Assembly (NCBI RefSeq): GCF_003605435.1
Contig: NZ_QXQB01000005.1
Location: forward strand, 338,337-402,336
Source of the DNA: Paenibacillus pinisoli
Lineage (GTDB): Bacteria > Bacillota > Bacilli > Paenibacillales > Paenibacillaceae
Reading direction: 5' to 3'
Length of the DNA stretch: 64,000 nucleotides
Part shown: one piece after another, positions 6,609 to 15,789 of the stretch
Numbering within the stretch: position 1 is the stretch's first letter
Layout: each line of letters begins with the position of its first letter
Program-made: the position numbers and the translations under genes
Notes under the pieces: generated by a model
Seen by the model: the letters and a program-made list of their open reading frames with translations, nothing else
Told to the model about the DNA's origin: nothing
The model's database searches: none

Positions 6609-7937
6609 TTAGTAATGCGTCAAATACTGATCGCGTTCCCATTGGTGAACTTGCGTGCGGTACATATCCCACTCGATTTCCTTCAGCTCGTAGAAGTGAG
6701 CCAAAGCGTGATCGCCGAGCGCTTCGCAGACGATGTCGCTTCTCAGCATCTCGTCAAGCGCTTCTCTAAGGTCGACCGGCAGGCTTGGGATGCCCTCGTC
6801 TACACGCTCTTCTTCCGTCATGATGTAGATGTTGCGGTCGATTGGCGCCGGAAGCGGAGTCTGGTTGCGGATTCCGTCCAGGCCAGCCTTCAGCATAACA
6901 GCGAGTGCCAGGTATGGATTCGCAGTCGGATCCGGATTGCGGACTTCGACGCGAGTCGAGAGACCGCGGGAAGCCGGAATACGGATCATCGGCGAGCGGT
7001 TGCTGGCCGACCAAGCAACGTAGCAAGGCGCTTCATAGCCTGGAACAAGACGCTTGTAGGAGTTGACCGTCGGATTCGTAATCGCCGCCATAGCGCGGGC
7101 ATGCTTCAGCACTCCTGCCATGTAGTGACGGGCAGTATCGCTCAAGCCAAGCTTGTCGCTCTCGTCATAGAATGCGTTCGTGCTGCCTTGGAATAACGAC
7201 TGGTGGCAGTGCATGCCGGAGCCATTGACGCCGAACAGCGGCTTCGCCATGAAAGTCGCATGCAGGCCGTGTACACGGGCAATTGTTTTGACAACGAGCT
7301 TGAATGTTTGAATTTGGTCCGCCGCTTTGATAGCGTCGGCATATTTGAAGTCGATCTCATGCTGGCCCGGAGCCACCTCATGGTGGGAAGCCTCGATCTC
7401 GAAGCCCATCTCCTCAAGCGTCAATACGATCTCGCGGCGGCAGTTCTCGCCCAGATCCATCGGCGCAAGGTCGAAGTAGCCGCCTTGGTCGTTCAGTTCA
7501 GTCGTAGGCTCGCCGCGCTCGTCCGTCTTGAACAGGAAGAACTCCGGCTCAGGTCCAACGTTCATCGCCGTGTAGCCCATCTCCTCCGCTTCCTTAAGCG
7601 CGCGCTTCAGAATGCCGCGCGGATCGCCTGCGAACGGTGTGCCGTCCGGCATGTAGATGTCGCAGATGAGTCTTGCAACGCGGTCCTGCGCCACCCATGG
7701 GAACACTACCCAAGTATCTAGGTCAGGGTATAAGTACATGTCAGATTCTTCGATACGAACATAACCTTCGATGGAAGAACCGTCGAACATCATTTTATTA
7801 TCAAGAGCCTTGTCCAGCTGGCTTACCGGAATTTCGACGTTTTTGATCGTACCGAGCAAATCGGTAAATTGAAGACGGATAAACCGTACGTTCTGCTCTT
7901 CTGCAATACGCTTGATATCTTCTTTCGTGTAGCTCAC
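6609..7937 (-). CDS. glnA: Glutamine synthetase, type I
   Basis: Forms glutamine from glutamate, ammonia and ATP in the cytoplasm as a dodecamer. The 442 residues match the GSI-alpha size of Firmicutes. Visible signatures are MFDGSSIEGY, the substrate region VGPEPEFFLF, the ATP/metal motif KPLFGVNGSGMHCHQSL, and NRSPMIRIP near residue 310. The adenylylation segment of GSI-beta enzymes is not evident. The start is GTG 7937 with GGGAG upstream. It is the second gene of the glnRA operon, 27 bases after glnR. In Bacillus, feedback-inhibited GlnA also activates GlnR, so enzyme and regulator form one control loop. Confidence 0.97.
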   Translation of the reverse strand: MSYTKEDIKRIAEEQNVRFIRLQFTDLLGTIKNVEIPVSQLDKALDNKMMFDGSSIEGYVRIEESDMYLYPDLDTWVVFPWVAQDRVARLICDIYMPDGTPFAGDPRGILKRALKEAEEMGYTAMNVGPEPEFFLFKTDERGEPTTELNDQGGYFDLAPMDLGENCRREIVLTLEEMGFEIEASHHEVAPGQHEIDFKYADAIKAADQIQTFKLVVKTIARVHGLHATFMAKPLFGVNGSGMHCHQSLFQGSTNAFYDESDKLGLSDTARHYMAGVLKHARAMAAITNPTVNSYKRLVPGYEAPCYVAWSASNRSPMIRIPASRGLSTRVEVRNPDPTANPYLALAVMLKAGLDGIRNQTPLPAPIDRNIYIMTEEERVDEGIPSLPVDLREALDEMLRSDIVCEALGDHALAHFYELKEIEWDMYRTQVHQWERDQYLTHY

Positions 7938-7964
7938 TAGATCATCTCCCTTAAGTCGATTGGT

Positions 7965-8375
7965 CTACCGTTTATTCAAGAAACGGGTAAGCTGTCCCTG
8001 AATGAGAGAAGCTTGTCCCGGCCTCTTCTCAAGAAGCTGCTGCTTCAGCAGGCGGTGCAATTGCTGGTCGGACAGCTCGCGGCGCTTCACCTCGGACTGC
8101 TCGCTGACGATTGTCGCATCATCCGATTCCTTGGATACCGGATTCATGACCTGCTTGATGCCTGCGATATTGACGCCCTTCTCGATCAGAGACTTGATTT
8201 CGAGCAGCCGTTCCACGTCGTTGAACGAGAATAGCCGCTGGTTGCCGGCCGTGCGCGCCGGCACGATCAGCTCGTGCTGTTCATAATAACGGATTTGCCT
8301 GGCCGTTAGATCCGTCAGCTTCATAACGATGCCAATTGGAAATAAGGCCATATTTCTGCGAATTTCATCAGCCAT
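7965..8375 (-). CDS. glnR: GlnR, MerR-family repressor of nitrogen assimilation
   Basis: 136 residues beginning MADEIRRNMALFPIGIVMKL, close to Bacillus GlnR. The winged helix covers about 12-80 with LTARQIRYYEQHELIVPAR and NQRLFSFNDVERLLEIK. The C-terminal tail (about 85-136) ends FLNKR and corresponds to the region that senses feedback-inhibited glutamine synthetase. It heads the glnRA operon, and its promoter carries a perfect GlnR site, so it should repress itself when nitrogen is plentiful. Confidence 0.95.
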   Translation of the reverse strand: MADEIRRNMALFPIGIVMKLTDLTARQIRYYEQHELIVPARTAGNQRLFSFNDVERLLEIKSLIEKGVNIAGIKQVMNPVSKESDDATIVSEQSEVKRRELSDQQLHRLLKQQLLEKRPGQASLIQGQLTRFLNKR

Positions 8376-8411
8376 ATCGCATCAACCTTCCAGTCGCTCA
8401 TTTATAGGTTC

Positions 8412-8461
8412 ATTGTATCGTCGAGCCATAAATGTGTCAAGTTATGTGAGGTTTAATTACA
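8412..8461 (-). promoter_or_regulatory. glnRA promoter with GlnR box
   Basis: On the minus strand TTGACA lies at 8440-8435, a 17-nt spacer follows, then TACAAT at 8417-8412. Just upstream at 8461-8445 is TGTAATTAAACCTCACA, an exact match to TGTNA-N7-TNACA. The box and the -35 overlap the last codons of the upstream ynbB-like gene. Confidence 0.92.
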
Positions 8462-9732
8462 ACCAAACCTTTTTTGACCAGATTAGTTAACGCGATAAGC
8501 ACACCGTATTTCGCATGGGCATAAGTCAGTCCGCCTTGCATGTAGGCGATATATGGATCGCGGATTGGCGCATCGGCAGACAGCTCCAGACTGCCCCCTT
8601 GAATGAAGGTTCCCGCCGCCATAATAACGGGATTCTCATAGCCGGGCATGTCCCACGGCTCGGGGACAACATGAGCGTCCACTGCCGCCGCTTCCTGAAT
8701 GCCTTGCACGAAAGCAATCAGATGATCGGCTTGTCCGAAGCGGACGGCCTGAATGAGGTCAGTCCGCGGCTCCCGCCAATGCGGCTTGCTCTCGAAGCCG
8801 AGACGCTCGAACATCGCTGCGGCAAAGACACTGCCCTTGAGGGCTTGACCCACAAGATGCGGCGACAGGAACAATCCCTGGTACATCGAACGCATTGTTC
8901 CCAGCATAGCGCCGACCTCCCCGCCAATGCCCGGGGCTGTCAGCCGATAGGAAGCAGCCTCTACAGCCTTCTGCGTCCCGGCCACATAACCGCCGGTTTC
9001 TGCTAGCCCCCCGCCCGGATTTTTGATCAGCGAGCCTGCAATAAGATCCGCCCCAACCTGAGTCGGCTCTGTCAGCTCTGTAAATTCGCCGTAGCAATTG
9101 TCTACAAAAACCTGAACATCGGGCTTAAGCGACTTGACCCTGTGAATCATATCGCCGATTTGCTGCACAGTAAAGCTCGACCGCCAGTCATACCCGCGCG
9201 ATCGCTGAATGCCGATCACTTTGGTTCTCTCGGTCAGTGCCGCTTCTATTCCAGCCCAGTCCAGTCCTCCGTCAGGAAGCAGAGCAACCTCGTTATAGCC
9301 TACGCCCCAATCCTGCAGCGAGCCTTTGCCGTCGCCTGGCTTGCCGATGACTTTGTGCAGCGTATCATAAGGCTTGCCCGTAATATATAACAGCTCGTCT
9401 CCTGGACGGAGCAATCCGAACAATGCACAGCTGATCGTATGCGTGCCGGAAGCAAAATGCGGTCTCACGAGCGCCGCTTCCGCGCCGAATACATCCGCAT
9501 AGACCATATCCAATACTTCGCGGCCCCGGTCGTTGTAGCCATAACCCGTTGATCCCGCAAAGTGGTAATCGCTGACCTTATGGCGCTTGAACGCCTCGAT
9601 CACCTTCCACTGGTTGCGTTCCGCAGTCCGGTCGATGCTGCGGAACGCTTCATGCACCCTGTCTTCCTCTTCTTCTGCCAGCTGGAGCAGGCTTTCCCAT
9701 AGCTCCCCGTTCTCTTGTTGAATGTTGCTCAT
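8437..9732 (-). CDS. PLP-dependent methionine gamma-lyase-like protein (YnbB / aluminium resistance family)
   Basis: 431 residues of the fold-type I PLP family called aluminium resistance protein or YnbB. Visible features are HFAGSTGYGYNDRGREVLD near the N-terminus, the conserved FASGTHTISCALFG, the aspartate strand VFVDNCYGEFTE and the PLP-lysine segment GSLIKNPGGGLAETGGY. The substrate in Bacillus is not firmly known. The gene lies directly upstream of glnRA, as in Bacillus, and its 3' end contains the glnRA promoter and GlnR box. Confidence 0.9.
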   Translation of the reverse strand: MSNIQQENGELWESLLQLAEEEEDRVHEAFRSIDRTAERNQWKVIEAFKRHKVSDYHFAGSTGYGYNDRGREVLDMVYADVFGAEAALVRPHFASGTHTISCALFGLLRPGDELLYITGKPYDTLHKVIGKPGDGKGSLQDWGVGYNEVALLPDGGLDWAGIEAALTERTKVIGIQRSRGYDWRSSFTVQQIGDMIHRVKSLKPDVQVFVDNCYGEFTELTEPTQVGADLIAGSLIKNPGGGLAETGGYVAGTQKAVEAASYRLTAPGIGGEVGAMLGTMRSMYQGLFLSPHLVGQALKGSVFAAAMFERLGFESKPHWREPRTDLIQAVRFGQADHLIAFVQGIQEAAAVDAHVVPEPWDMPGYENPVIMAAGTFIQGGSLELSADAPIRDPYIAYMQGGLTYAHAKYGVLIALTNLVKKGLVVIKPHIT

Positions 9733-9773
9733 GCTTCTGTTTCTCCCCTATTCATATCGCAGCCTGTCTTGCT

Positions 9774-10757
9774 TTAGCTTCGTTCCAGTTTCAGGTCCTC
9801 CGGCCGTATCGACATCAGCTCGCCTTTGCCCGGAACGGAGTTGGAATATTGGCCAATCAGCCTCACGGCTTGATGCCGGATCGCCTTCTCAATCGTATTG
9901 CGCACAAATCTTGCATTGCTGAACGAAAACATATCGCTTTGTTTCTCCTGGATTAAGTGCTGTCTCAGCTTGAACACCGTCTGCGGCATCATCACATAAT
10001 CCCGTTCCTTCACCATCAGCTCCCCGATCTGGATAAGCTGGTCCACCGAATAGTCGGGAAATTCGATTTGGATTGGAAATCTCGAGGGCAGCCCGGGATT
10101 CGTCATCAGGAACTGCTCAATCTCAAGCGGATATCCCGCCAAAATAAGCACAAAGCCGTTGCGATGGTCCTCCATCGCTTTGACTAAAGTATCGATCGCT
10201 TCCTTGCCGAAGTCCTTCTCGCCGCCTCTGGCGAGGCTGTACGCCTCATCCACAAACAATACGCCGCCCATCGCCTTGCGCACAAGGTCTCTGGTCTTCT
10301 GCGCCGTATGGCCGATATATTCGCCGACCAGGTCGGCTCGCTCTACCTCGATAAGATGACCTTTGGTCAGCACGCCCATCTTCTGAAACAGCTTTGCCAC
10401 TATTCTTGCGATGGTCGTCTTCCCCGTACCGGGATTGCCCTTGAAAATCATATGATAAACTTGAGAGCCGCCGTACAAGCCTGCCTCTGTCCGCATCCGG
10501 CTAATATAAAGCAGCGCATAAATCTCATAGACCAGCGACTTTACATTATCCATGCCGACCATCGGCTCCAATTCCTTCTGGATATCGGCGAAGTGGTCTA
10601 CCGCAGGCAATGGCTTGACGGAAGGCAGCGGCTCCGCTTCAAGAGCCTGGGCCGAAGCGCTGCTGCCGATTGTCTCATGGCTGCGCAATACAACGTTAAT
10701 CTGGCGGGAAGGTCTACTCGTTCCGCTGCCTGGTCCCGATATGACGTGTCCGCTCAT
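9774..10757 (-). CDS. spoVK: Stage V sporulation protein K (AAA+ ATPase, CbxX/CfqX family)
   Basis: 327 residues from ATG 10757; ATG 10766 and GTG 10769 are too close to the GGAAAGG site. The N-terminal about 65 residues are low in conserved features. The AAA+ core has Walker A FKGNPGTGKTTIAR, Walker B GGVLFVDEAYSLARGG, and sensor residues around FVLILAGYPLEIEQFL, with arginine finger NPGLPSRFP. It is needed for spore maturation in Bacillus, with an unknown substrate. It sits 41 bases upstream of the YnbB-like gene, an arrangement seen in Bacillus. Confidence 0.92.
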   Translation of the reverse strand: MSGHVISGPGSGTSRPSRQINVVLRSHETIGSSASAQALEAEPLPSVKPLPAVDHFADIQKELEPMVGMDNVKSLVYEIYALLYISRMRTEAGLYGGSQVYHMIFKGNPGTGKTTIARIVAKLFQKMGVLTKGHLIEVERADLVGEYIGHTAQKTRDLVRKAMGGVLFVDEAYSLARGGEKDFGKEAIDTLVKAMEDHRNGFVLILAGYPLEIEQFLMTNPGLPSRFPIQIEFPDYSVDQLIQIGELMVKERDYVMMPQTVFKLRQHLIQEKQSDMFSFSNARFVRNTIEKAIRHQAVRLIGQYSNSVPGKGELMSIRPEDLKLERS

Positions 10758-10802
10758 CTGGCGCATCACCTTTCCTTTTCAGAAGCTGCTCGCACTACAA
10801 GA

Positions 10803-11016
10803 GGTGGTTCAAGAAGTCCACTTTTGATCACGAAGCCGATCAGGAAGCCTACTCGACTTCGAATATTGCATTCAGCCGGAACTTCCGGTGCTCACGTAGC
10901 CTCCACTACGCTCCGCTCCTCATTTCCTAGCTTCATCCAATCTTCTCGATGCTGAAAACCGGACTTCTTGAACTCACACTGTAAAAGGTGGTTCAAGAAG
11001 TCCACTTTTGATCACG
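10803..11016. repeat. Interspersed repeat element with direct and inverted copies
   Basis: A 30-bp sequence (GGTGGTTCAAGAAGTCCACT and ten more bases) occurs at 10803-10832 and again at 10987-11016. The inverted core GGACTTCTTGAAC is at 10961-10973, so 10803-10973 is a unit with inverted ends and a second unit begins but is cut short. I recall similar units scattered in Paenibacillus genomes, so this is probably a MITE-like or REP-like family. It has no coding potential. Confidence 0.75.
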
Positions 11017-11058
11017 CATTACAAGTGTATTCTATCTCGCAGTGCCATATTAGCAGAT

Positions 11059-11736
11059 TCAAAGCATGGATTCGGGTGATCGCAGACCGGAGACGAGAAG
11101 CAGCCAGTCCAGCTTCCATTTCGTAAAGGCCAGCACTTCCCTGGAATCATTATAGAACTCGTTCAAGACACGGGACTTCACACCTGCAACGCCAGCCAGG
11201 TCAAGGCCTGCGTATTCCGCAATCTCACCGGCGCGCGCCGCATGATAATCATGGGTAATGACCAGATAAGTCGATAGCCCTTTCTCTTCGGCCAGCATGC
11301 TGCTGAACACGAGATTCTGATATGTGCTTGTGGAATCCATCTCTAGCAACAGCTTGTCTGCCGGCACGCCCTTCTCCACCAGATAGTTGCGCATGCCCTC
11401 CGCTTCGGACAACGTAGATGCCCGGCCTCCATGTCCGCCGGAGAGGATCAGCGTCTTCACCGTCCCGTTCTCCAGCAGCGTGCGGGCATACTCCAGTCTC
11501 TCCCTCAAGGCAGGACTGGGACGGTCGTTCCATAACGCCGCGCCCAGCACAATGCCTGCGTCTGCAGACGGATACGACGCTTTGGGACTATAGCCGTTAA
11601 TCAACCATAGCATATAACCGCTCCAAAGGATGCCGGCTGCGATCCCCCACATGACTACACGAAATAAGAGCAGCCACGGGCGAAATACACGCTTCCGTCT
11701 CCGCGGTCTGCTCTTCTTCTGCACTGCAGCTTTCAT
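11059..11736 (-). CDS. YdcF/SanA/ElyC-family membrane protein (DUF218)
   Basis: 225 residues. The basic N-terminus (KKSRPRRRKR) leads into one membrane helix (about 23-45, LLLFRVVMWGIAAGILWSG). The DUF218 domain follows with AGIVLGAALWNDRPSPALRERL, TLILSGGHGG, EAEGMRNYLVEKGVP and the DSTSTYQNL motif, all typical. Family members are linked to envelope integrity in E. coli; the reaction is unknown. The start overlaps the end of the DUF402 gene, so the pair is co-translated. Confidence 0.88.
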   Translation of the reverse strand: MKAAVQKKSRPRRRKRVFRPWLLLFRVVMWGIAAGILWSGYMLWLINGYSPKASYPSADAGIVLGAALWNDRPSPALRERLEYARTLLENGTVKTLILSGGHGGRASTLSEAEGMRNYLVEKGVPADKLLLEMDSTSTYQNLVFSSMLAEEKGLSTYLVITHDYHAARAGEIAEYAGLDLAGVAGVKSRVLNEFYNDSREVLAFTKWKLDWLLLVSGLRSPESML

Positions 11737-12290
11737 GATTCGCTTAATTCCCCCGTCCTCTCCGCCAGCGTCTTGCGATGCTTCAGGCTTAGCGTAAAAT
11801 AACGGAACCTTCCATTGCGTATGCTGGACAGCAGCCTGCCAGCCGTCTTGCGGGCCAGCGCAACATCTCTGCTGCTGACATCGCCTTGACGCAGCGCATC
11901 CTCCAGCTCATCCTCATCCATCAAATAAACCTCGCCGCTCGGCAGCACAACCACATCCAGGTACAGGTCATCAAACCATGGCACCTGCTGATCCGTTAAG
12001 CCTTGCGTCTTGCACACATCGATATACCACTGAACAACGCGTCCCTTGTCATCGAACATCGTCGTTACAACAAAATGCTCGCCCTTCGGAAAGTGCTGCA
12101 TCCACAAATAACCGCGATCGGCCAGACAGAGTCTCCGCCCGTCATATTCCTTCCATAGCGGCTCCCTTAACTCATGAATCCGATAGAAGGTAACCAGACC
12201 TCGGAACTCGTCGCCGTCAAGCGCCAGGCAGGAGTAGCTTCTCCGCAGGATGCGGCGCCAATTCGCCCGGTCGGAAAATTTTCTCTTCAT
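11733..12290 (-). CDS. DUF402 protein (nucleoside tri/diphosphatase-like)
   Basis: 185 residues from ATG 12290 with GGAAAGG upstream. DUF402 is seen as YLWMQHFPKGEHFVVTTMFDDKG, then WYIDVCKTQ, PWFDDLYLDVVVLPSGEVYLMDEDELEDAL, whose clustered acidic residues bind metal. Gram-positive members such as YgaC/Ntdp hydrolyse nucleoside tri- and diphosphates. No signal peptide is present. It overlaps the YdcF-like gene by four bases. Confidence 0.82.
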   Translation of the reverse strand: MKRKFSDRANWRRILRRSYSCLALDGDEFRGLVTFYRIHELREPLWKEYDGRRLCLADRGYLWMQHFPKGEHFVVTTMFDDKGRVVQWYIDVCKTQGLTDQQVPWFDDLYLDVVVLPSGEVYLMDEDELEDALRQGDVSSRDVALARKTAGRLLSSIRNGRFRYFTLSLKHRKTLAERTGELSES

Positions 12291-12423
12291 GCGGAACGTA
12301 CCTTTCCGTTCATATTGGTAACCCCTATAGAGAAAGATTACCATATCTTAACGTCCATCTCCAGCCGACGGGTAAAATAATCGCGGAACGCCTGTACCGA
12401 TTGCATTCACATCCGCCTGAATG

Positions 12424-12472
12424 AACAAAAAAAGCGCCCCTCCGGCTGTAAAGTCCAGCCGGGGATGCGCTT
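12424..12472 (-). terminator. Terminator of the peptidylprolyl isomerase gene
   Basis: A strong GC-rich hairpin (AAGCGC and TCCGGCTG with their complements, loop TAAAGT) ends in a T-run on the minus strand, five bases after the stop. Confidence 0.88.
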
Positions 12473-12476
12473 CATG

Positions 12477-13130
12477 CTATGCCGCTTCAATCGTAATCGA
12501 TTCAATCACAATATCCTCGATGGGCGAGCCGTTGTTCTCCGGACTGGACGCAATCTGCCGGACAGCATCCATGCCGCTTACGACCTTGCCGAAGATGGTG
12601 TAGTTCGGCTGCCGGTTCAGATTGGACGCTTCAGGTCCTGTGCAAATAAAAAACTGGCTGCTGCCCGAATTCGGCGAGCCTGTATTGAACATAGCCACCG
12701 TGCCTTCCTCATATACCGATTCCGAGTTCAGCTCATCGGGAATGCGGTAACCCGCATTGCCCGTGCCGTTGCCCAACGGATCGCCTGTCTGGATCATAAA
12801 GGATTCAATAATGGAATGAAACTTGAGGCCTTCATAGAAGCCTTCCTTCGAGAGGAACACAAAGTTGTTCACCGTAACAGGAGCGGACTTTGCGAACAGC
12901 TCCACCACAAATTCTCCCTTGCTAGTTGCAATTCTGGCCTTGTACTGCTTGTCCAGATCTATCGACATTTGCGGCATTCTATCCCAGCTCGAGGCTTTTA
13001 CATGGTCTGCGCCGGACAGACCGTCCGGCACAGACACAGTGCTGCCCTTGGAACCGCAGCCGGCAACCAACAGCATCAATGCTATGGCTGCAAGCGCATT
13101 GCGGAATGTTCCTGACCAACGTATCGACAT
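12477..13130 (-). CDS. Cyclophilin-type peptidylprolyl isomerase lipoprotein
   Basis: 217 residues from ATG 13130 (AGGTGG six bases upstream; TTG 13136 is less likely). A lipoprotein signal runs to the lipobox LLVAGC, so the mature protein is anchored outside the membrane. The cyclophilin domain shows FVVELFAKSAPVTVNNFVFL, FYEGLKFHSIIESFMIQTGDP, FNTGSPNSGSSQFFI and YTIFGKVVSGMDAV. It would catalyse proline isomerisation during folding of exported proteins. It lies directly after the class A PBP gene in the same direction, 27 bases away. Confidence 0.93.
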   Translation of the reverse strand: MSIRWSGTFRNALAAIALMLLVAGCGSKGSTVSVPDGLSGADHVKASSWDRMPQMSIDLDKQYKARIATSKGEFVVELFAKSAPVTVNNFVFLSKEGFYEGLKFHSIIESFMIQTGDPLGNGTGNAGYRIPDELNSESVYEEGTVAMFNTGSPNSGSSQFFICTGPEASNLNRQPNYTIFGKVVSGMDAVRQIASSPENNGSPIEDIVIESITIEAA

Positions 13131-13157
13131 GTCCAACCACCTATTCCTGCTTTATGC

Positions 13158-15641
13158 TTAGAGTCCGCCTACGGACACTCCTTCACCGGCGTTGCCGGCA
13201 GGAGGAGGCGTCGGATCGACGAGACCGCCCTCGCCTTCTCCTCCTCCAGGATTGCCCGTATTGCCCGGCGTCTCTGGCGTTCCCGGGTCTGTGCCTTCGC
13301 CGCCCGTTCCGCCGTTGCCCCCTTCTCCGCCTTGGTTGCCTTCTTCAGGCGGCGTCACTGGAGGCGATGTAGGATTCTCCGGCTCCATCGGAATTTCCGG
13401 AATGTCGATATCAATCTCCGGTATCGCAAGGGACACGACGTTCGACGGCTCGCTGCGCTGATTGGTCGCAGCATCATAAGCAACCACATAATAATCATAA
13501 GTGATGCCCGGGAAGACGCTCATGTCCTCGACATATGGCGTAACGACGTCCACAAAGCGGATATAGTCGCTAGCACCGCTTTCCTTCCGGTACACCTCAT
13601 ACGTAATTTCCTTCTCATTCACCGGATCCCAGCTCAGCAATACTCTTGCGCCGGTCTCGGAGAACTCCGCCTTGAAGTTCTTGATCGTCATCGGCGGCTT
13701 ATCTTCCTTCACATCGTTCGGACGCTTGAAGCTGTCATTCGCAACGCCTTTCATTGCCGGGCGCATAACCTTGGCGAACAATGCCGCAGATTGCCCTCCG
13801 CCCTTCGTCAGCAAATGATTGACGTCGGTCTTATCGTAGCCCATCCAGACGGCGGCTGTCCACTCCGGCGTATAGCCGACGAACCAGGCATCCTTGATGC
13901 CGTTGCCTTTGTAGCCTGGAATACCTGCTTGCGTCGTGCCTGTCTTGCCCGCCACCGGACGGTCGATTGCCGCCCTGGCGCCGGTGCCGCCCTTCTCGAC
14001 GACCGCTTGCATCATCTCGGTCAAATACCATGCCGTCTGCGGCGACATCAGCTGCTTGGATGGCGGCGCTTTGTATTCCCAATTTTTCTTGCCTGTAATC
14101 TTTGTAATCGCATGCGGATCGACGGACTTGCCGCCGTTCGCCATGATGCTGTAGGCCGTCGCCATCTGCAGCGGCGAAGCGCCGCGCGTCAGACCGCCAA
14201 GCGCCATCGCCAGGTTGCGGTCATCAGGCTCCAGCGTAAGGCCCAGCTTTTCCGCGAATTCCGCGCCTTGCTTGACGCCGACCTCATTCAGCATCCATAC
14301 CGCCGCGAGGTTGCGGGAGTCCTTCATCGCTTGTGTCATCGAGACCGGAACGGCTCCCCATCTGTCGGACGGACAGTAATTCGAGAAGCACTTCTGGTCA
14401 TTCTTCAGCGTTGACCACGGGAAGTACTTGCCTGATTCCAGGGCAGGGCCATAAGCGACAATCGGCTTGATCGCCGATCCCGGCTGGCGCATCTTGTCCA
14501 CGCGATTCCAGCCGCGCGACGAATAGTCGCGTCCGCCGGCGATCGCTTTAATCTCGCCGCTCCGGTGATCGATTATGATCATAGAGCCCTGTACAAGCTG
14601 GTCATCCTTACTTTCCTCGAAATTGGACGGATCGGCAAATTCCTTATCCATCGCATCCTGTGCCTGCGGTTCAAGCGACGTATAGATTTGCAGGCCGCTG
14701 ACACGCAGTTCTTCCTCGGACAGTCCCGTAATCTTCATCGCTTCATTCAGCACAAAATCGGAGTATGCATAGTATTTGCCGGTTTTCATATCATTCTGGT
14801 TCGGCGGCGCCTCGTAGACGACAGCCTGCGCTTCCTTCATTTCGCCTTCCGTAATGTAGCCTTGATCATACATCAGACGAAGCACGACCGCTCTGCGGTT
14901 CATCGATTCGTCCGGATTGACCAGCGGATTGAAGCGGTTAGGCGCCTTCGGCATTGCGGCCAGCGTCGCCGCTTGCCATAGCTTCATATCTTCCAGCTCT
15001 ACGCCAAAATAAAACTCTGCAGCTGCCTTGATACCATGTATACCTTTGCCGAAGTAAATCCGGTTCAGATACATCGTCAAGATCTCATCCTTGGTTAATT
15101 GCTGCTCAAGCGCTACTGCAATAGATGCTTCCGTCGCTTTGCGGAAAAACGTCTTGTCCGCCGACAGGAAGACGTTCTTGGCCAGCTGCTGCGTAATGGT
15201 GCTGCCGCCCTCGACGGCGCTCCGGGCGATTACGTCTTTCACAAGCGCGCGCCCGATTGCCCAGAAGTCCAGTCCCGAGTGCTCATAGAACCGCTGATCC
15301 TCTGTTGCAACAATCGCATCCTTCATAAACTGCGGAATTTCCGAAAAATCCGCGACTTCGCGGTGATCCAAAATATCGTAGAGCCTGGATATTTCATTGC
15401 CGTTCACGTCATAAATAATGGACGCCTCTCCGAACTCCAGCTTGCTGCCGTGCTCTTCAAGAAGTCTCTCGCCGTTCAGAATAATTAACAAATAGCCGAT
15501 AATGCCGCATACGATGGCGATTACGATCGTGAAAAACATGCCGTAGAACCAGGCTTTCCCTGACATCCTTCTCTTTTTCTTTGTTTTTGCTTTTGGTTTC
15601 GTAGTAGTGGTAGTGGTTCTTCTCCTAGGTTGCTCTGCCAT
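13158..15641 (-). CDS. ponA: Class A penicillin-binding protein (PBP1A family)
   Basis: 827 residues from ATG 15641 with GGAGGGG upstream; makes and cross-links peptidoglycan at the outer membrane face. A basic cytoplasmic tail (KPKAKTKKKRRMSGK) precedes one membrane helix. The GT51 domain has ATEDQRFYEHSGLD, GGSTITQQLAKN and LNRIYFGKG. The transpeptidase has the SxxK serine in QPGSAIKPIV, SRN in place of SxN and KTG in AGKTGTTQAG. A fibronectin-III-like module follows, then a disordered Pro/Gly/Glu-rich tail of about 70 residues. That tail makes the 3' end very GC-rich and repetitive. Confidence 0.95.
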   Translation of the reverse strand: MAEQPRRRTTTTTTKPKAKTKKKRRMSGKAWFYGMFFTIVIAIVCGIIGYLLIILNGERLLEEHGSKLEFGEASIIYDVNGNEISRLYDILDHREVADFSEIPQFMKDAIVATEDQRFYEHSGLDFWAIGRALVKDVIARSAVEGGSTITQQLAKNVFLSADKTFFRKATEASIAVALEQQLTKDEILTMYLNRIYFGKGIHGIKAAAEFYFGVELEDMKLWQAATLAAMPKAPNRFNPLVNPDESMNRRAVVLRLMYDQGYITEGEMKEAQAVVYEAPPNQNDMKTGKYYAYSDFVLNEAMKITGLSEEELRVSGLQIYTSLEPQAQDAMDKEFADPSNFEESKDDQLVQGSMIIIDHRSGEIKAIAGGRDYSSRGWNRVDKMRQPGSAIKPIVAYGPALESGKYFPWSTLKNDQKCFSNYCPSDRWGAVPVSMTQAMKDSRNLAAVWMLNEVGVKQGAEFAEKLGLTLEPDDRNLAMALGGLTRGASPLQMATAYSIMANGGKSVDPHAITKITGKKNWEYKAPPSKQLMSPQTAWYLTEMMQAVVEKGGTGARAAIDRPVAGKTGTTQAGIPGYKGNGIKDAWFVGYTPEWTAAVWMGYDKTDVNHLLTKGGGQSAALFAKVMRPAMKGVANDSFKRPNDVKEDKPPMTIKNFKAEFSETGARVLLSWDPVNEKEITYEVYRKESGASDYIRFVDVVTPYVEDMSVFPGITYDYYVVAYDAATNQRSEPSNVVSLAIPEIDIDIPEIPMEPENPTSPPVTPPEEGNQGGEGGNGGTGGEGTDPGTPETPGNTGNPGGGEGEGGLVDPTPPPAGNAGEGVSVGGL

Positions 15642-15698
15642 GATGACTCCCCTCCTGCTTCCTTGCTCCGTTTTATCTAGCATTGCCGCGAAAAGGCA

Positions 15699-15728
15699 AG
15701 AGCAACCCAGCTCAGAGCGGGTTGCCCT
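15699..15728 (-). terminator. Probable terminator between hfq and ponA
   Basis: GCAACCC and GGGTTGC arms (15702-15708/15719-15725), extendable on both sides, lie after the hfq stop on the minus strand. The T-run behind it is poor. Confidence 0.5.
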
Positions 15729-15789
15729 TGCATGCCGCTATCTAGTTAAACGAATCCCTCTATAAGAAAGTTTCACATTGATCGCTAAA

